A stretch of DNA of 48,934 nucleotides from Bacteroidota bacterium. Its GTDB lineage: Bacteria; Bacteroidota; Bacteroidia; Flavobacteriales_F; PHOS-HE28. The DNA lies in contig JAKQEI010000109.1 in NCBI GenBank assembly GCA_029573495.1, positions 1 through 48,934 on the forward strand, written 5' to 3'. Every line of letters begins with the position of its first letter. The first letter of the stretch is position 1. Position numbers and translations under genes: made by a program. Under the pieces are notes generated by a model. The model ran no database searches. It was not told the DNA's origin and saw only the letters and a program-made list of their open reading frames with translations. This document shows, piece by piece, positions 1-8,989 of the stretch.

Positions 1-216
1 GTGGGTGATGCACAGACCTCCGGCAAGAAGAACGTGATCAAGACCTGGTCGCGCGCCAGCACCATCAGCCCCGAATTCGTGGGACTGACCATCGCGGTGC
101 ACAATGGCAACAAGTTCATCCCGGTCTACGTGACCGAGAACATGGTGGGCCACAAGCTGGGCGAGTTCGCCCCGACGCGCACCTACCGTGGCCACTCCGG
201 TAACAAGAAGAACTAA
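1..216 (+). CDS. rpsS: 30S ribosomal protein S19, 5'-truncated by window edge
   Basis: S19 binds 16S rRNA in the head of the small subunit, next to S13. The 71 residues visible carry the family core ([11 protein letters not shown], then [11 protein letters not shown] and the C-terminal [12 protein letters not shown]). The full protein has about 90 residues, so roughly 20 N-terminal residues lie outside the window; the GTG at base 1 is an internal valine codon, not a start. It is followed after 6 nt by rplV, the usual S10-operon order. Confidence 0.96.
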   Translation: MGDAQTSGKKNVIKTWSRASTISPEFVGLTIAVHNGNKFIPVYVTENMVGHKLGEFAPTRTYRGHSGNKKN

Positions 217-222
217 GGACAG

Positions 223-621
223 ATGGGACAGCGTAAGAAACTAGCAGCCGATGCGCGCAAGGAGGCCATGAAGACCGTGGCCATCGCACACCTGCGCAAC
301 GTGCCCACCAGCCCGCGCCGGATGCGCCAGGTGGCCGATTTGATCCGTGGCGTAGAGGTGGAGAAGGCCCTGGGCATCCTCCGCTTCAGCACCCGCCACA
401 GCAGCCGCGACCTGGAGAAGCTGTTGCTGAGCGCCGTGAGCAACTGGCAGGCGAAGAACGAAGGGCAGAAGGCCGATGAGGCCGGGCTGTTCGTGAAGAG
501 CGTGCAGGTGAACGAGGCCCGCGGCCTGAAGCGCATGCTTCCCGCCCCGCAGGGTCGTGCCTACCGCATGAAGAAGCGGAGCAACCACGTGAGCCTGATC
601 GTCGATACCAAAGAAGCGTAA
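223..621 (+). CDS. rplV: 50S ribosomal protein L22
   Basis: L22 is a 23S rRNA-binding protein whose extended loop lines the peptide exit tunnel. The 132-residue product has the family signature: an N-terminal helix segment with RNVPTSPRRMRQVADLIRG, the middle SNWQAKNEG, and the conserved loop and C-terminal strand (GLKRMLPAPQGRAYRMKKRS). Length is normal for Bacteroidota. It sits between rpsS and rpsC with short spacers, so it is part of one long transcript. A 321-residue open frame on the opposite strand here is only a shadow. Confidence 0.97.
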   Translation: MGQRKKLAADARKEAMKTVAIAHLRNVPTSPRRMRQVADLIRGVEVEKALGILRFSTRHSSRDLEKLLLSAVSNWQAKNEGQKADEAGLFVKSVQVNEARGLKRMLPAPQGRAYRMKKRSNHVSLIVDTKEA

Positions 622-639
622 GCCGAGAGAACAACTACC

Positions 640-1449
640 ATGGGACAGAAAGCACACCCGATCGGCCAGCGCCTCGGCTTCATCAAAGGCTGGGACAGCA
701 ACTGGTACGGCGGCAAGAACTATACGGACAAGCTGGTCGAGGACGAGCAGATCCGCGCCTACCTCATGGCCCGTCTGAAGAAGGCGAGCGTGGCCAAGAT
801 CCTGATCGAGCGCACCCTGAAGCTGGTGACCGTGACGATCAACACGGCCCGCCCGGGCGTGATCATCGGCAAGGGCGGCGCCGAGGTGGACAAGCTGCGC
901 GAGGAGCTGAAGAAGCTCACGGGCAAGGACGTCCAGATCAACATCTTCGAGATCAAGCGTCCGGAACTGGATGCCCGCCTGGTGGCTGACAGCATCGCAC
1001 GTCAGCTCGAAGGACGGATCAGCTTCCGCCGCGCCATGAAGATGGCGATGGCCAGCACCATGCGCATGGGCGCAGAAGGCATCAAACTGCAGGTGAGCGG
1101 CCGCTTGAACGGCGCCGAGATCGCCCGCACCGAGAAATACCGGGACGGCCGTGTGCCCCTGCACACGCTGCGTGCCGACATCGACTTCGCCATCACCGAG
1201 GCACACACCAAGATGGGTCGCATCGGGGTGAAGTGCTGGATCATGCGCGGCGAGGTGTATGGCAAGCGTGACCTGAGCCCCAACCAGGGCCAGGCCAAGG
1301 GCACCGCACCGGGTGGCCGCATGGGCGGTGATCGTCCTGACCGTCGTGGCGGTGACCGCCGTGGACCGGGTGGCGATCGTCGCGGAGGAGAACGTCGTGG
1401 AGAAGGCCGTGGCGGCGATCGTCGCGGTGGTAACAACCGTAATAGCTAA
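640..1449 (+). CDS. rpsC: 30S ribosomal protein S3 with RGG-rich tail
   Basis: S3 forms part of the mRNA entry channel of the 30S subunit. The type-2 KH domain is clear, with GKGG at residues 77-80, followed by the C-terminal S3 domain ([13 protein letters not shown], then [14 protein letters not shown]). Beyond about residue 215 the protein carries a low-complexity tail of some 55 residues made of repeated RRGG/DRRGG units, giving 269 residues against about 233 in Escherichia coli. Tails of this kind are common on Bacteroidota S3; their role is not known to me. The spacer to rplP is only 5 nt. Confidence 0.97.
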   Translation: MGQKAHPIGQRLGFIKGWDSNWYGGKNYTDKLVEDEQIRAYLMARLKKASVAKILIERTLKLVTVTINTARPGVIIGKGGAEVDKLREELKKLTGKDVQINIFEIKRPELDARLVADSIARQLEGRISFRRAMKMAMASTMRMGAEGIKLQVSGRLNGAEIARTEKYRDGRVPLHTLRADIDFAITEAHTKMGRIGVKCWIMRGEVYGKRDLSPNQGQAKGTAPGGRMGGDRPDRRGGDRRGPGGDRRGGERRGEGRGGDRRGGNNRNS

Positions 1450-1454
1450 GAGCC

Positions 1455-1877
1455 ATGTTGCAACCGAAGCGCAGCAAGCGCCGCAATATGCACAAGGGCC
1501 GCATGAAGGGCGTGGCCCAGCGCGGCCACCGCGTAGCCCTGGGATCCTTCGGCCTGAAGGCCATGGAGAGCGTATGGCTCACCAGCCGCCAGATCGAGAG
1601 CGCCCGTGTGGCCCTCACACGCTACATGAAGCGTGAAGGTCAGGTGTGGATCAAGGTGTTCCCGGACAAGCCCGTGACCAGCAAGCCGGCCGAGGTGCGG
1701 ATGGGTAAAGGCAAGGGTTCACTGGACCATTGGGTGGCGGTATGCCATGCCGGCCGGATCATCTTCGAGGTGGACGGTGTACCCACCGCCATCGCGAAGG
1801 AGGCGTTGCGCCTGGCGGCCCAGAAGCTGCCGATCCCGACGAAGTTCGTGGTACGTGAGGATTACGACGGCCAATAA
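1455..1877 (+). CDS. rplP: 50S ribosomal protein L16
   Basis: L16 is a late-assembly protein close to the peptidyl-transferase centre and the A-site tRNA. The 140-residue sequence has the usual start [16 protein letters not shown] and the signatures [24 protein letters not shown] and the G-W/D-H loop. Length and order (after rpsC, before rpmC) are standard. ATG at 1455 follows the rpsC stop by 5 nt. Confidence 0.97.
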   Translation: MLQPKRSKRRNMHKGRMKGVAQRGHRVALGSFGLKAMESVWLTSRQIESARVALTRYMKREGQVWIKVFPDKPVTSKPAEVRMGKGKGSLDHWVAVCHAGRIIFEVDGVPTAIAKEALRLAAQKLPIPTKFVVREDYDGQ

Positions 1878-1886
1878 GAGAGCGTC

Positions 1887-2096
1887 ATGAAGAAGAGAAC
1901 CGAACTGAAGGACCTGACGGTCGTGGAGTTGAAGGACAAGCTCCAGGAGGAGCGTGCCTCACTCACCAAACTGCGCTTCGCGCACACCGTGAGCCCGATC
2001 GAGAGCCCGGTGCAGCTGCGCACCAAACGCAAGGACGTCGCCCGGATCCTCACCGAGCTGCGCCAGCGTGAACTCGCCAACAAGACAACGAAATGA
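1887..2096 (+). CDS. rpmC: 50S ribosomal protein L29
   Basis: L29 is a small two-helix protein at the polypeptide exit, next to L23, where nascent-chain factors dock. The 69-residue product is typical: an N-terminal [16 protein letters not shown] helix and a second helix ending [18 protein letters not shown]. Its stop codon overlaps the rpsQ start in an ATGA (2093-2096), so the two are probably translationally coupled. Confidence 0.95.
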   Translation: MKKRTELKDLTVVELKDKLQEERASLTKLRFAHTVSPIESPVQLRTKRKDVARILTELRQRELANKTTK

Positions 2097-2368
2097 GCAC
2101 GACCCCGACCACCGTTGAGCGGAACCTCCGCAAGGAGCGTATCGGCATCGTCACCAGCGACAAGATGGACAAGAGCATCACGGTGACGGTCGAACGCCGG
2201 GTGATGCACCCGAAGTACCACAAATTCGTGAAGCGCACGAGCAAGTTCATGGCGCATGATGAGAAGGGCGATGCCCACATCGGCGACACGGTGCGGATCA
2301 TGGAGATCCGTCCGATGAGCAAGTTGAAGCGCTGGCGTCTCGTGGAGGTGATGGAACGTGCCAAGTAA
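2093..2368 (+). CDS. rpsQ: 30S ribosomal protein S17
   Basis: S17 is an OB-fold primary 16S rRNA-binding protein. The 91-residue product has the family motif [19 protein letters not shown], then [19 protein letters not shown] and the closing [20 protein letters not shown]. The start overlaps the rpmC stop by four bases (ATGA). Confidence 0.97.
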   Translation: MSTTPTTVERNLRKERIGIVTSDKMDKSITVTVERRVMHPKYHKFVKRTSKFMAHDEKGDAHIGDTVRIMEIRPMSKLKRWRLVEVMERAK

Positions 2369-2380
2369 CAACCGATAGCG

Positions 2381-2749
2381 ATGATCCAACAGGAATCCCG
2401 GCTGAACGTGGCCGACAACAGCGGCGCCAAGGAAGTGCTCTGCATCCGTGTGCTCGGTGGCACCGCCCGCCGCTACGCCCGCATCGGTGACACCATCGTG
2501 GTGAGCATCAAGGATGCGCTGCCCAATGGTGGTGCGAAGAAGGGCACCGTGCACAAGGCGGTGGTGGTGCGCACGAAGAAGGAGACCCGTCGCAAGGACG
2601 GCAGCTACATCCGATTCGATGACAATGCCGTGGTGCTGCTGGATGCCGCTGGCGAAATGAAGGGCACCCGCATCTTCGGACCCGTGGCGAAGGAACTGCG
2701 CGAGAAGAAGTTCATGAAGATCATCTCCCTGGCCCCTGAAGTACTCTGA
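2381..2749 (+). CDS. rplN: 50S ribosomal protein L14
   Basis: L14 lies at the subunit interface and takes part in bridge formation with 16S rRNA. At 122 residues it has the invariant length and start ([19 protein letters not shown]) and the [19 protein letters not shown]-terminus. ATG at 2381 lies 12 nt after rpsQ. Confidence 0.98.
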   Translation: MIQQESRLNVADNSGAKEVLCIRVLGGTARRYARIGDTIVVSIKDALPNGGAKKGTVHKAVVVRTKKETRRKDGSYIRFDDNAVVLLDAAGEMKGTRIFGPVAKELREKKFMKIISLAPEVL

Positions 2750-2752
2750 GCC

Positions 2753-3076
2753 ATGCAGAAGAAGACACACATCAAGAAGGGCGACATGGTGAAAGTGCTC
2801 GCCGGTGAGGAGCGCACCAAGCAGGGTCGCGTGCTCGAGGTGGACCGCGTGAAGATGCGTGCCATCGTCGAGGGCCTCAACATCAACAAGAAGCACAGCA
2901 AACCCACCACGGCCAACCCCCAGGGCGGCATCGTGGACAAGGAGGGTCCCATCCACATCAGCAATCTCATGCTGATCGACGCGAAGACGGGGGAGCCGGG
3001 TCGCGTGGGTCGCAAAGCCGACAAGGAGGGGAAGCTCGAGCGCTACGTGAAGACCAAGAAAAAGGCAGCCAAGTAA
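2753..3076 (+). CDS. rplX: 50S ribosomal protein L24
   Basis: L24 is an assembly-initiating KOW-domain protein. Residues 5-35 form the KOW motif (IKKGDMVKVLAGEERTKQGRV), followed by the conserved VEGLNINKKHSKPT and GGIVDKEGPIHISNLMLID. Length (107) is normal. The gene begins 3 nt after the rplN stop. Confidence 0.97.
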   Translation: MQKKTHIKKGDMVKVLAGEERTKQGRVLEVDRVKMRAIVEGLNINKKHSKPTTANPQGGIVDKEGPIHISNLMLIDAKTGEPGRVGRKADKEGKLERYVKTKKKAAK

Positions 3077-3082
3077 GAAGTC

Positions 3083-3643
3083 ATGAGCTACGTACCCCGG
3101 CTTCGTGCCAAATACAAGAACGAGGTGGCGCCGTCCCTTAAGAAGGAGTTCGGATACACCAGCACCATGCAGGTGCCCAAGATCACCAAGATCAACCTGA
3201 ACCAGGGTCTGGGCAGCGCCGTGGGCGACAAGAAGATCGTGGAGAACGCGGTGGTGGAGATGTCGGCCATCGCAGGCCAGAAGGCCGTGCCGACGGTATC
3301 GCGCAAGGACGTGAGCAACTTCAAACTGCGGAAGGGCATGCCCATCGGCGCACGGGTGACCCTGCGCGGCGACCGCATGTACGAGTTCCTCGACCGGCTG
3401 ATCTCGGTGAGCCTGCCCCGTACGCGTGACTTCCGCGGCGTATCGCCGAAGGGGTTCGATGGCAATGGGAACTTCACCTTCGGGGTGAAGGAGCAGATCA
3501 TCTTCCCGGAGATCGACATCGACAAGGTGACCAAGATCCAGGGCATGGACATCACGTTCGTGACCTCGGCCCAGACGGACGAGGAGGCGAAAGCGCTCCT
3601 GAACGCCTTCGGATTCCCATTCGCTGACAAGGACAAGAAATAA
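3083..3643 (+). CDS. rplE: 50S ribosomal protein L5
   Basis: L5 binds 5S rRNA in the central protuberance and contacts P-site tRNA. The 186-residue sequence carries the N-terminal [20 protein letters not shown], the [16 protein letters not shown] loop, and [20 protein letters not shown] followed by the C-terminal domain. Length and context match the family. Confidence 0.97.
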   Translation: MSYVPRLRAKYKNEVAPSLKKEFGYTSTMQVPKITKINLNQGLGSAVGDKKIVENAVVEMSAIAGQKAVPTVSRKDVSNFKLRKGMPIGARVTLRGDRMYEFLDRLISVSLPRTRDFRGVSPKGFDGNGNFTFGVKEQIIFPEIDIDKVTKIQGMDITFVTSAQTDEEAKALLNAFGFPFADKDKK

Positions 3644-3658
3644 CCCGACCGAACGACC

Positions 3659-3928
3659 ATGGCCAAGGAATCGATGAAAGCGCGTGAGCGCAAGCGCGCC
3701 AAGATGGTGGAGAAGTACGCTGCGAAGCGTGCCGCACTGAAGAAGGCGGGCGAGTGGGAGAAGCTGCAGCAGCTTCCCGTGAACGGCAGCAAGGTGCGCA
3801 TGCACAACCGCTGCCAGCTCACCGGACGTCCGCGTGGTTACATGCGCCTGTTCGGCATCAGCCGGAACATGTTCCGTCAGATGGCGCTTGAAGGCAAGAT
3901 CCCTGGTGTGACCAAAGGCAGCTGGTAA
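3659..3928 (+). CDS. rpsN: 30S ribosomal protein S14, zinc-free form
   Basis: S14 sits in the 30S head. The 89-residue protein is the long form: the C-terminal rRNA-binding signature [17 protein letters not shown] has a single cysteine, and the CxxC...CxxC zinc ligands of the short form are absent. It therefore should not need zinc. The gene is followed by one of the longest spacers so far in the operon (49 nt), which contains a small hairpin. Confidence 0.97.
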   Translation: MAKESMKARERKRAKMVEKYAAKRAALKKAGEWEKLQQLPVNGSKVRMHNRCQLTGRPRGYMRLFGISRNMFRQMALEGKIPGVTKGSW

Positions 3929-3944
3929 ACAAGAACGTTAAGGA

Positions 3945-3958
3945 CGCGGATCACCGCG
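3945..3958 (+). other. Hairpin in the rpsN-rpsH spacer
   Basis: CGCGG-ATCA-CCGCG forms a 5-bp perfect stem with a 4-nt loop. It lies 19 nt before the rpsH start and has no following T run, so it is not an intrinsic terminator. It could affect mRNA stability or rpsH translation; that is inference. Confidence 0.5.
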
Positions 3959-3977
3959 CACCAACAATAGCAACGAC

Positions 3978-4376
3978 ATGACGACCGATCCCATAGCCGA
4001 TTACCTGACCCGCCTGCGCAACGCCATCCAGGCGCGCAAGAAGGTCGTTGAGGTGCCCGCGAGCAACCTGAAGAAGGACATCACGCGCATCCTTTACGAC
4101 AAGGGCTACATCCTGTCCTGGAAGATCGAGGACGACGGCAAGCAGGGCCTGATCAAGATCGCGTTGAAGTACAACGCGGGAACGCGCCAGAGCGCCATCA
4201 AGGAACTCACGCGAGTGAGCACCCCGGGCCTGCGCAAATACGCCCATGTGGGGGACCTTCCCCGCGTGCTGAACGGCCTCGGCGTGGCCATCATCTCCAC
4301 CAGCAAGGGCGTTGTCACTGACAAGGAGGCGCGCACGCTGAACGTGGGTGGTGAAGTATTGTGCTACGTGAGCTAA
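3978..4376 (+). CDS. rpsH: 30S ribosomal protein S8
   Basis: S8 binds the central domain of 16S rRNA. In Escherichia coli it is also the translational repressor of the spc operon. The 132-residue sequence has the family N-terminus TDPIADYLTRLRNAIQA and the C-terminal signature GVAIISTSKGVVTDKEAR ending in GGEVLCYVS. I did not see a convincing S8-site mimic near rplE, where the enterobacterial operator lies. Confidence 0.97.
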   Translation: MTTDPIADYLTRLRNAIQARKKVVEVPASNLKKDITRILYDKGYILSWKIEDDGKQGLIKIALKYNAGTRQSAIKELTRVSTPGLRKYAHVGDLPRVLNGLGVAIISTSKGVVTDKEARTLNVGGEVLCYVS

Positions 4377-4389
4377 GATCCGAAGAACC

Positions 4390-4944
4390 ATGTCACGCAT
4401 TGGAAAAGCACCGATCGAAGTACCCAAAGGGGTGCAGGTGACCATCAGCGACAAGAACCTGGTGACCGTGAAGGGTCCGAAGGGTACGTTGGAGCAGGCC
4501 GTGGATCCGGACCTCACGCTGAAGCAGGAGGGCACGGAGATCACCGTGTCGCGTCCGAGCGATGCCAAGCCGCATCGCGCGAAGCATGGGCTCTACCGTG
4601 CACTTATCGCCAACATGGTGAAGGGGGCGTCGGAAGGCTTCGTGATCGAGCAGGAGCTGGTGGGTGTGGGTTACCGCGCCACCACCAAGGGTCAGCAGTT
4701 GCAACTGGCGCTGGGCTTCTCGCACACCGTCACCCTGAACCTCCCGCCGGAGATCAAAGTGAGCGCGGCCCAGGAGAAGGGTAAGAACCCGATCATCCGC
4801 CTCGAGAGCGCGGACAAACAACTCATCGGCCAGGTGGCCGCCAAGCTGCGCAGCCTGCGCAAGCCTGAGCCGTACAAAGGCAAGGGTGTTCGTTTCGTGG
4901 GCGAAGTCGTGCGTCGCAAGGCCGGTAAAGCAGCTGGTAAATAA
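4390..4944 (+). CDS. rplF: 50S ribosomal protein L6
   Basis: L6 lies near the factor-binding region of the 50S subunit. The product of 184 residues shows the duplicated alpha/beta domain of the family, starting [14 protein letters not shown] and ending with the RNA-binding motif [13 protein letters not shown]. Length is normal. It is separated from rpsH by 13 nt and from rplR by 8 nt. Confidence 0.97.
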   Translation: MSRIGKAPIEVPKGVQVTISDKNLVTVKGPKGTLEQAVDPDLTLKQEGTEITVSRPSDAKPHRAKHGLYRALIANMVKGASEGFVIEQELVGVGYRATTKGQQLQLALGFSHTVTLNLPPEIKVSAAQEKGKNPIIRLESADKQLIGQVAAKLRSLRKPEPYKGKGVRFVGEVVRRKAGKAAGK

Positions 4945-4952
4945 GAACGACC

Positions 4953-5306
4953 ATGGCATTCGACCGCATCAACCGCCGCCTGAAGATCAAGACCCGCGTG
5001 CGCAAGAAGGTGCAGGGCACCACCGCACGTCCGCGTCTATCGGTCTACCGCAGCAACACGGGCATCTACGCCCAGATCATCGACGACGAGGCCGGCCGCA
5101 CGCTGGTGAGCACCTCGAGCCTGAAGGACAAGAAGGGCACGGGCGTGCCCAAGATCGAGCAGGCGAAGCTCGTTGGCACGGCCATCGCCGAGAAGGCCAA
5201 GGCCGCCGGCATCGAGCAGGTCGTCTTCGATCGCAACGGATACCTCTACCATGGCCGGGTGAAAGCCCTGGCCGAAGCAGCACGCGAAGCAGGCCTCAAT
5301 TTCTGA
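4953..5306 (+). CDS. rplR: 50S ribosomal protein L18
   Basis: L18 binds 5S rRNA together with L5. The 117-residue protein has a basic N-terminus, the strand segment [20 protein letters not shown], and the closing [19 protein letters not shown], all typical. Order rplF-rplR-rpsE is conserved. Confidence 0.97.
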   Translation: MAFDRINRRLKIKTRVRKKVQGTTARPRLSVYRSNTGIYAQIIDDEAGRTLVSTSSLKDKKGTGVPKIEQAKLVGTAIAEKAKAAGIEQVVFDRNGYLYHGRVKALAEAAREAGLNF

Positions 5307-5319
5307 TCACACCGAACAC

Positions 5320-5841
5320 ATGTCTGAAACGACGAATACGAAGAAGGTCAAGAGCAGCGATCTCGAGCTGAAGGACAAGCTCGTGGCACTGAACCGCGTG
5401 ACCAAGGTGACCAAGGGTGGTCGCACGTTCACCTTCGCCGCCATCGTGGTGGTGGGGAACGAGAACGGTGTGGTGGGCCATGGCCTGGGCAAGGCGAAGG
5501 AGGTGCAGGAGGCCATCGCCAAAGGCATCGACGACGCGAAGAAGAACCTGGTGAAGGTGCCCGTGCTGAAAGGCACCATCCCGCACCCGCAGGAGGGCAA
5601 GTTCGCTGGAGCGCAGGTGTTCCTGAAGCCCGCAGCGCACGGTACAGGTGTGATCGCCGGTGGTGCCATGCGCGCCGTGCTCGAGAGCGTGGGTGTGACC
5701 GACGTGCTCGCCAAGAGCAAGGGCAGCAGCAACCCGCACAACGTGGTGAAGGCCACGATCGAGGCCCTGGTGAGCATGCGCGATGCGAACGCCGTATCCC
5801 GCCAGCGTGGCATCAAACTGGAACGTGTATTCAACGGATAA
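5320..5841 (+). CDS. rpsE: 30S ribosomal protein S5
   Basis: S5 acts in decoding fidelity at the mRNA entrance. The 173-residue product has the N-terminal dsRBD-like domain ([19 protein letters not shown], then [17 protein letters not shown]) and the C-terminal S5 domain ([34 protein letters not shown]). A 32-nt spacer with a hairpin separates it from rpmD. Confidence 0.97.
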   Translation: MSETTNTKKVKSSDLELKDKLVALNRVTKVTKGGRTFTFAAIVVVGNENGVVGHGLGKAKEVQEAIAKGIDDAKKNLVKVPVLKGTIPHPQEGKFAGAQVFLKPAAHGTGVIAGGAMRAVLESVGVTDVLAKSKGSSNPHNVVKATIEALVSMRDANAVSRQRGIKLERVFNG

Positions 5842-5847
5842 AACGAT

Positions 5848-5865
5848 CCGCCGGTGAGCCGGCGG
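5848..5865 (+). other. Perfect hairpin in the rpsE-rpmD spacer
   Basis: CCGCCGG-TGAG-CCGGCGG gives a 7-bp perfect all-GC stem with a 4-nt loop. It starts 7 nt after the rpsE stop and ends 8 nt before the rpmD ATG. There is no T tract. A stem this stable so close to a start codon may affect rpmD translation or protect mRNA ends; the role is inferred. Confidence 0.6.
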
Positions 5866-5873
5866 GAAAGACG

Positions 5874-6053
5874 ATGAGCAAGTTGACCATCACCCAGGTG
5901 CACAGCCAGATCAAGTGCCCCAAGCGTCAGAAAGACACCCTGAAGGCCCTCGGGCTCGGCCGCATCGGCAAGTTCGTCGTGGTGGACGGCACGCCGCAGA
6001 TCCGCGGCATGGTGGAGAAAGTGCACCACCTGGTGAGCGTGAAGGAGGCCTGA
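5874..6053 (+). CDS. rpmD: 50S ribosomal protein L30
   Basis: This 59-residue gene is short enough to be missed by length cut-offs. The product reads MSKLTITQVHSQIKCPKRQ at its start and has the L30 pattern of an initial strand, the K..QKDTLKALGLGRIGK helix region and a final VHHLVSVKEA. L30 is a small non-essential 50S protein. Its position between rpsE and rplO is the canonical one. The ATG is 8 nt past the hairpin at 5848-5865. Confidence 0.96.
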   Translation: MSKLTITQVHSQIKCPKRQKDTLKALGLGRIGKFVVVDGTPQIRGMVEKVHHLVSVKEA

Positions 6054-6074
6054 ACCTTATAGAAGAGCAAGACC

Positions 6075-6542
6075 ATGGACTTGAGCAAACTGAAGCCCGC
6101 TGAAGGGGCCACGAAGAAGGAGAAACGCATCGGTCGCGGCCAGGGCAGCGGTCGTGGTGGCACCTCCACGAAAGGTCACAAGGGCCAGAAGGCGCAGGCC
6201 GGCTACAACCACAAGCGTGGTTTCGAGGGTGGCCAGACGACGCTGACCCGTCGCCTGCCGAAGTTCGGTTTCACGAACCCCACCCGCGTGGAGTACAAGG
6301 GCATCAACCTGGACGCGATCCAGACCCTGGCCGACTCGAAGAAGCTCACCAGCATCGACCCCGGGGTGCTCTACGCCAATGGCCTGATCGCCAAGAAGGA
6401 CAAGCTGAAGGTGCTGGGACGTGGTGAACTCAAGAGCGCCTTGAACATCACCGCGCACGCGTTCAGTGCCACCGCGAAGGCCGCCATCGAGGCCAAGGGA
6501 GGCAAGACCGAGACCATCGTGACCGTAGCAGAGAAGGCATGA
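6075..6542 (+). CDS. rplO: 50S ribosomal protein L15
   Basis: L15 is a late-binding 50S protein with a long extended N-terminus. The 155-residue product has the glycine-rich signature GRGQGSGRGGTSTKGHKGQ, the central FEGGQTTLTRRLPKFGF, and the C-terminal LGRGELKSALNITAHAFSA. Its stop overlaps the secY start by four bases (ATGA at 6539-6542). Confidence 0.97.
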   Translation: MDLSKLKPAEGATKKEKRIGRGQGSGRGGTSTKGHKGQKAQAGYNHKRGFEGGQTTLTRRLPKFGFTNPTRVEYKGINLDAIQTLADSKKLTSIDPGVLYANGLIAKKDKLKVLGRGELKSALNITAHAFSATAKAAIEAKGGKTETIVTVAEKA

Positions 6543-7867
6543 AGAACCTGATCGAGACGATCAAGAACATTTGGCGCATCGACGAGCTGCGCCAACGGAT
6601 CCTCATCACGCTGGGTCTGTTGTTGGTGTACCGTATCGGCAGCTTCATCGTGCTTCCCGGTGTGGACAGCGCGCGTCTGGCGGCGACCGGTGCGAGCGGC
6701 GGTGGCGGCATCGTGGAGATCCTCTCGATCTTCACCGGTGGTGCCTTCACGCGTGCGAGCATCTTCGCCTTGGGCATCATGCCATACATCTCGGCGTCCA
6801 TCATCATGCAGCTGGCGGGCATCGCGGTTCCCACCGTGCAGAAGATGCAGCGCGAGGAGAGCGGCCGGCGGAAGATCAACCAGTGGACGCGCTACCTCAC
6901 CATTCTTATCTGCGTGTTCCAGGCGCCGAGCTACATCTACGCCACGATCGACGAGGCAGCCCGTCCGGACAGCCAGTTCTGGTTGTTCACGAGCATCGTC
7001 ATCCTCACCTGCAGCACCCTGTTCGTGATGTGGCTCGGTGAGCGCATCACCGAACGCGGTCTCGGCAACGGGATCTCCCTGATCATCATGATCGGCATCC
7101 TCGCACAGTTCCCGCAGAGCTTCGCGCAGGAGGTGGTGGGCCGCATGGGTCCCGGCGGTGGCGGTCTCGTGCTCCTGCTCGTGGAGGTCGTCATCTGGTT
7201 GTTGATCATCGCGGGTTGCATCCTGCTGGTGCAGGGTACGCGCCGTATCCCGGTGCAGTTCGCCAAGCGCGTACAGGGCAACAAGCAGTACGGTGGTGTG
7301 CGCAACTACATCCCCTTGAAGGTGAACGCGGCCGGTGTGATGCCGATCATCTTCGCACAGGCCATCGTGCTGATACCGATGTACCTGGCACAGGCCTTCG
7401 AGACACCGCCGAACTGGTTGGTGAGCATCGCGAACAGTCAGGGGATCTTCTACAACTTCACCTTGTTCCTCATGGTGGTGCTGTTCACCTATTTCTACAC
7501 GGCCATCACCGTGAACCCGAACCAGCTCGCTGATGACATGAAGCGGAACGGTGGGTTCATTCCCGGTGTGAAGCCCGGTAAGAGCACGGCCAGCCACATC
7601 GATGAGCTCTTGTCCCGCATCACCCTGCCCGGAGCGATCTTCCTGGGCCTGGTGGCGATCCTGCCCGCCTTCGCCGGCATGGCTGGTGTCAAGCAGGGCT
7701 TCGCACAGTTCTTCGGCGGTACTTCATTGTTGATCATGGTGGGCGTGTTGTTGGACACGTTGCAGCAGATCGAGAGTCATTTGTTGATGCGGCACTACGA
7801 TGGCCTGATGAAGTCAGGTCGGATCAAGGGTCGCTCAGGAGGCGCGGCATACGGCATGGCGGGATAG
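6539..7867 (+). CDS. secY: Preprotein translocase subunit SecY
   Basis: SecY is the channel-forming subunit of the Sec translocon in the inner membrane and exports all the signal-peptide proteins seen later in the window. The 442-residue protein has about ten hydrophobic segments. It also has the first-helix region YRIGSFIVLPGV, the GIMPYISASIIMQL plug-adjacent helix, GLGNGISLIIM, and the cytoplasmic loop NPNQLADDMKRNGGFIPG. Start by ATGA overlap with rplO. Confidence 0.98.
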   Translation: MKNLIETIKNIWRIDELRQRILITLGLLLVYRIGSFIVLPGVDSARLAATGASGGGGIVEILSIFTGGAFTRASIFALGIMPYISASIIMQLAGIAVPTVQKMQREESGRRKINQWTRYLTILICVFQAPSYIYATIDEAARPDSQFWLFTSIVILTCSTLFVMWLGERITERGLGNGISLIIMIGILAQFPQSFAQEVVGRMGPGGGGLVLLLVEVVIWLLIIAGCILLVQGTRRIPVQFAKRVQGNKQYGGVRNYIPLKVNAAGVMPIIFAQAIVLIPMYLAQAFETPPNWLVSIANSQGIFYNFTLFLMVVLFTYFYTAITVNPNQLADDMKRNGGFIPGVKPGKSTASHIDELLSRITLPGAIFLGLVAILPAFAGMAGVKQGFAQFFGGTSLLIMVGVLLDTLQQIESHLLMRHYDGLMKSGRIKGRSGGAAYGMAG

Positions 7868-7870
7868 GTC

Positions 7871-8674
7871 ATGGGTAAAGCCGTGATCATCCTGAGCGAT
7901 GACGAAGTCGCATTGGTGAAGGAGAGTTCTTTGCTTGTTGGTAGGACCTTGGCCGAAGTGGCACGCCACATCGGGCCGGGCATGACCACCGGAAAGCTCG
8001 ACGCGATGGCGGAGGAGTTCATCCGGGACCAGGGCGGTGTACCGGGCTTCAAAGGCCTGTACGGTTGCCCGAGCACACTGCTGATCAGTGTGAACGAAGA
8101 GGTGGTGCACGGCCTTCCGGGAGATCGGGAGTTGCGCGATGGGGACATCGCGAGCGTGGATTGTGGTGTGCTGATGAACGGCTTCTACGGTGACAGTGCC
8201 TACACGTTCTGTGTTGGCGAGGTGGCCGAAGGGACGCGAAGGTTACTGCTCGTGACCCAGGAATGCCTGAAGCTCGGTATCGCAGCAGCGGTGGAGAACA
8301 ACCGCACGGGCGACATTGGCAACGCGATCCAGACCCATGCCGAGAAGAATGGCTATGGGGTGGTGCGTGAACTGGTTGGGCACGGCGTCGGGCGGAAGTT
8401 GCACGAAGCTCCTGAAGTGCCCAACTATGGCCGCCGCGGACACGGTGTCCGGCTGCGGAGCGGCATGGCGCTGGCGATCGAACCCATGATCAACATGGGA
8501 GTGAAGGAGGTGAAGCAATTGAGCGATGGCTGGACCGTGGTATCGCGGGATGGCAAGCCCAGTGCGCACTTCGAGCATACGGTGGTCGTCAGGCCAGGCC
8601 AGGCGGAGGTCCTATCCACGTTCCGGTACATCGAGGATGTGCTGGAGCAGAAAGGTGAATTGGTGAAGGCGTGA
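7871..8674 (+). CDS. map: Type I methionine aminopeptidase
   Basis: Removes the initiator methionine from nascent proteins. The 267-residue protein has all metal ligands of the pita-bread fold: D in the SVDCGVLMNGFYGD segment (two aspartates), H in VGHGVGRKLHE, E in LAIEPMINMG and E in HFEHTVVV. It follows secY by 3 nt, an arrangement found in many bacteria. Confidence 0.97.
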   Translation: MGKAVIILSDDEVALVKESSLLVGRTLAEVARHIGPGMTTGKLDAMAEEFIRDQGGVPGFKGLYGCPSTLLISVNEEVVHGLPGDRELRDGDIASVDCGVLMNGFYGDSAYTFCVGEVAEGTRRLLLVTQECLKLGIAAAVENNRTGDIGNAIQTHAEKNGYGVVRELVGHGVGRKLHEAPEVPNYGRRGHGVRLRSGMALAIEPMINMGVKEVKQLSDGWTVVSRDGKPSAHFEHTVVVRPGQAEVLSTFRYIEDVLEQKGELVKA

Positions 8675-8704
8675 CATGTCACGTCCTTGAAAGAGGAAAT
8701 AGCA

Positions 8705-8721
8705 TCGACCCGTGGGGTCGA
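8705..8721 (+). other. Perfect hairpin in the map-infA spacer
   Basis: TCGACCC-GTG-GGGTCGA is a 7-bp perfect stem with a 3-nt loop, 26 nt before the infA ATG. The purine-rich stretch after it (GAAGAAAGGAAGGAAACGAACGG) has no T run, so this is not a terminator. It also argues against the upstream in-frame start at 8712, which would lie inside the loop. Confidence 0.55.
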
Positions 8722-8747
8722 CTGAAGAAAGGAAGGAAACGAACGGA

Positions 8748-8969
8748 ATGAGCAAGTCAGGAACGATAGAGCAGGACGGTGTCGTCAAGGAGGCGCTGGG
8801 CAATGCCATGTTCCGCGTGGAGTTGGAGAACGGTCACGTGATCATCGCGGGCATCAGTGGGAAGATGCGCATGCACTACATCCGCATCCTGCCTGGTGAC
8901 AAGGTGAAGGTGGAGATGAGCCCGTACGATCTGAGCCGCGGAAGGATCTCGTTCCGATACAAGAGTTAA
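8748..8969 (+). CDS. infA: Translation initiation factor IF-1
   Basis: IF-1 is an OB-fold factor that occupies the ribosomal A site during initiation. With ATG at 8748 the product has 73 residues starting [13 protein letters not shown]. It shows the family core [32 protein letters not shown] and ends RISFRYKS. A longer in-frame start at 8712 would add 12 unrelated residues and begin in a hairpin loop, so I reject it. Confidence 0.96.
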   Translation: MSKSGTIEQDGVVKEALGNAMFRVELENGHVIIAGISGKMRMHYIRILPGDKVKVEMSPYDLSRGRISFRYKS

Positions 8970-8989
8970 CGCACGATACCCAGGAAACC

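Noticed and set aside
241..1206. 321-residue open frame on the minus strand across rplV and rpsC
   Set aside because: High-GC shadow of two certain ribosomal genes; composition is His/Ala/Asp-rich and no family is recognisable.
1862..3805. 647-residue open frame on the minus strand across rpmC to rpsN
   Set aside because: Runs opposite seven ribosomal genes in one frame; His/Leu-rich shadow translation with no domain.
6371..7597. 408-residue minus-strand open frame opposite secY
   Set aside because: Shadow of secY; His/Asp-rich, no signal or motif.
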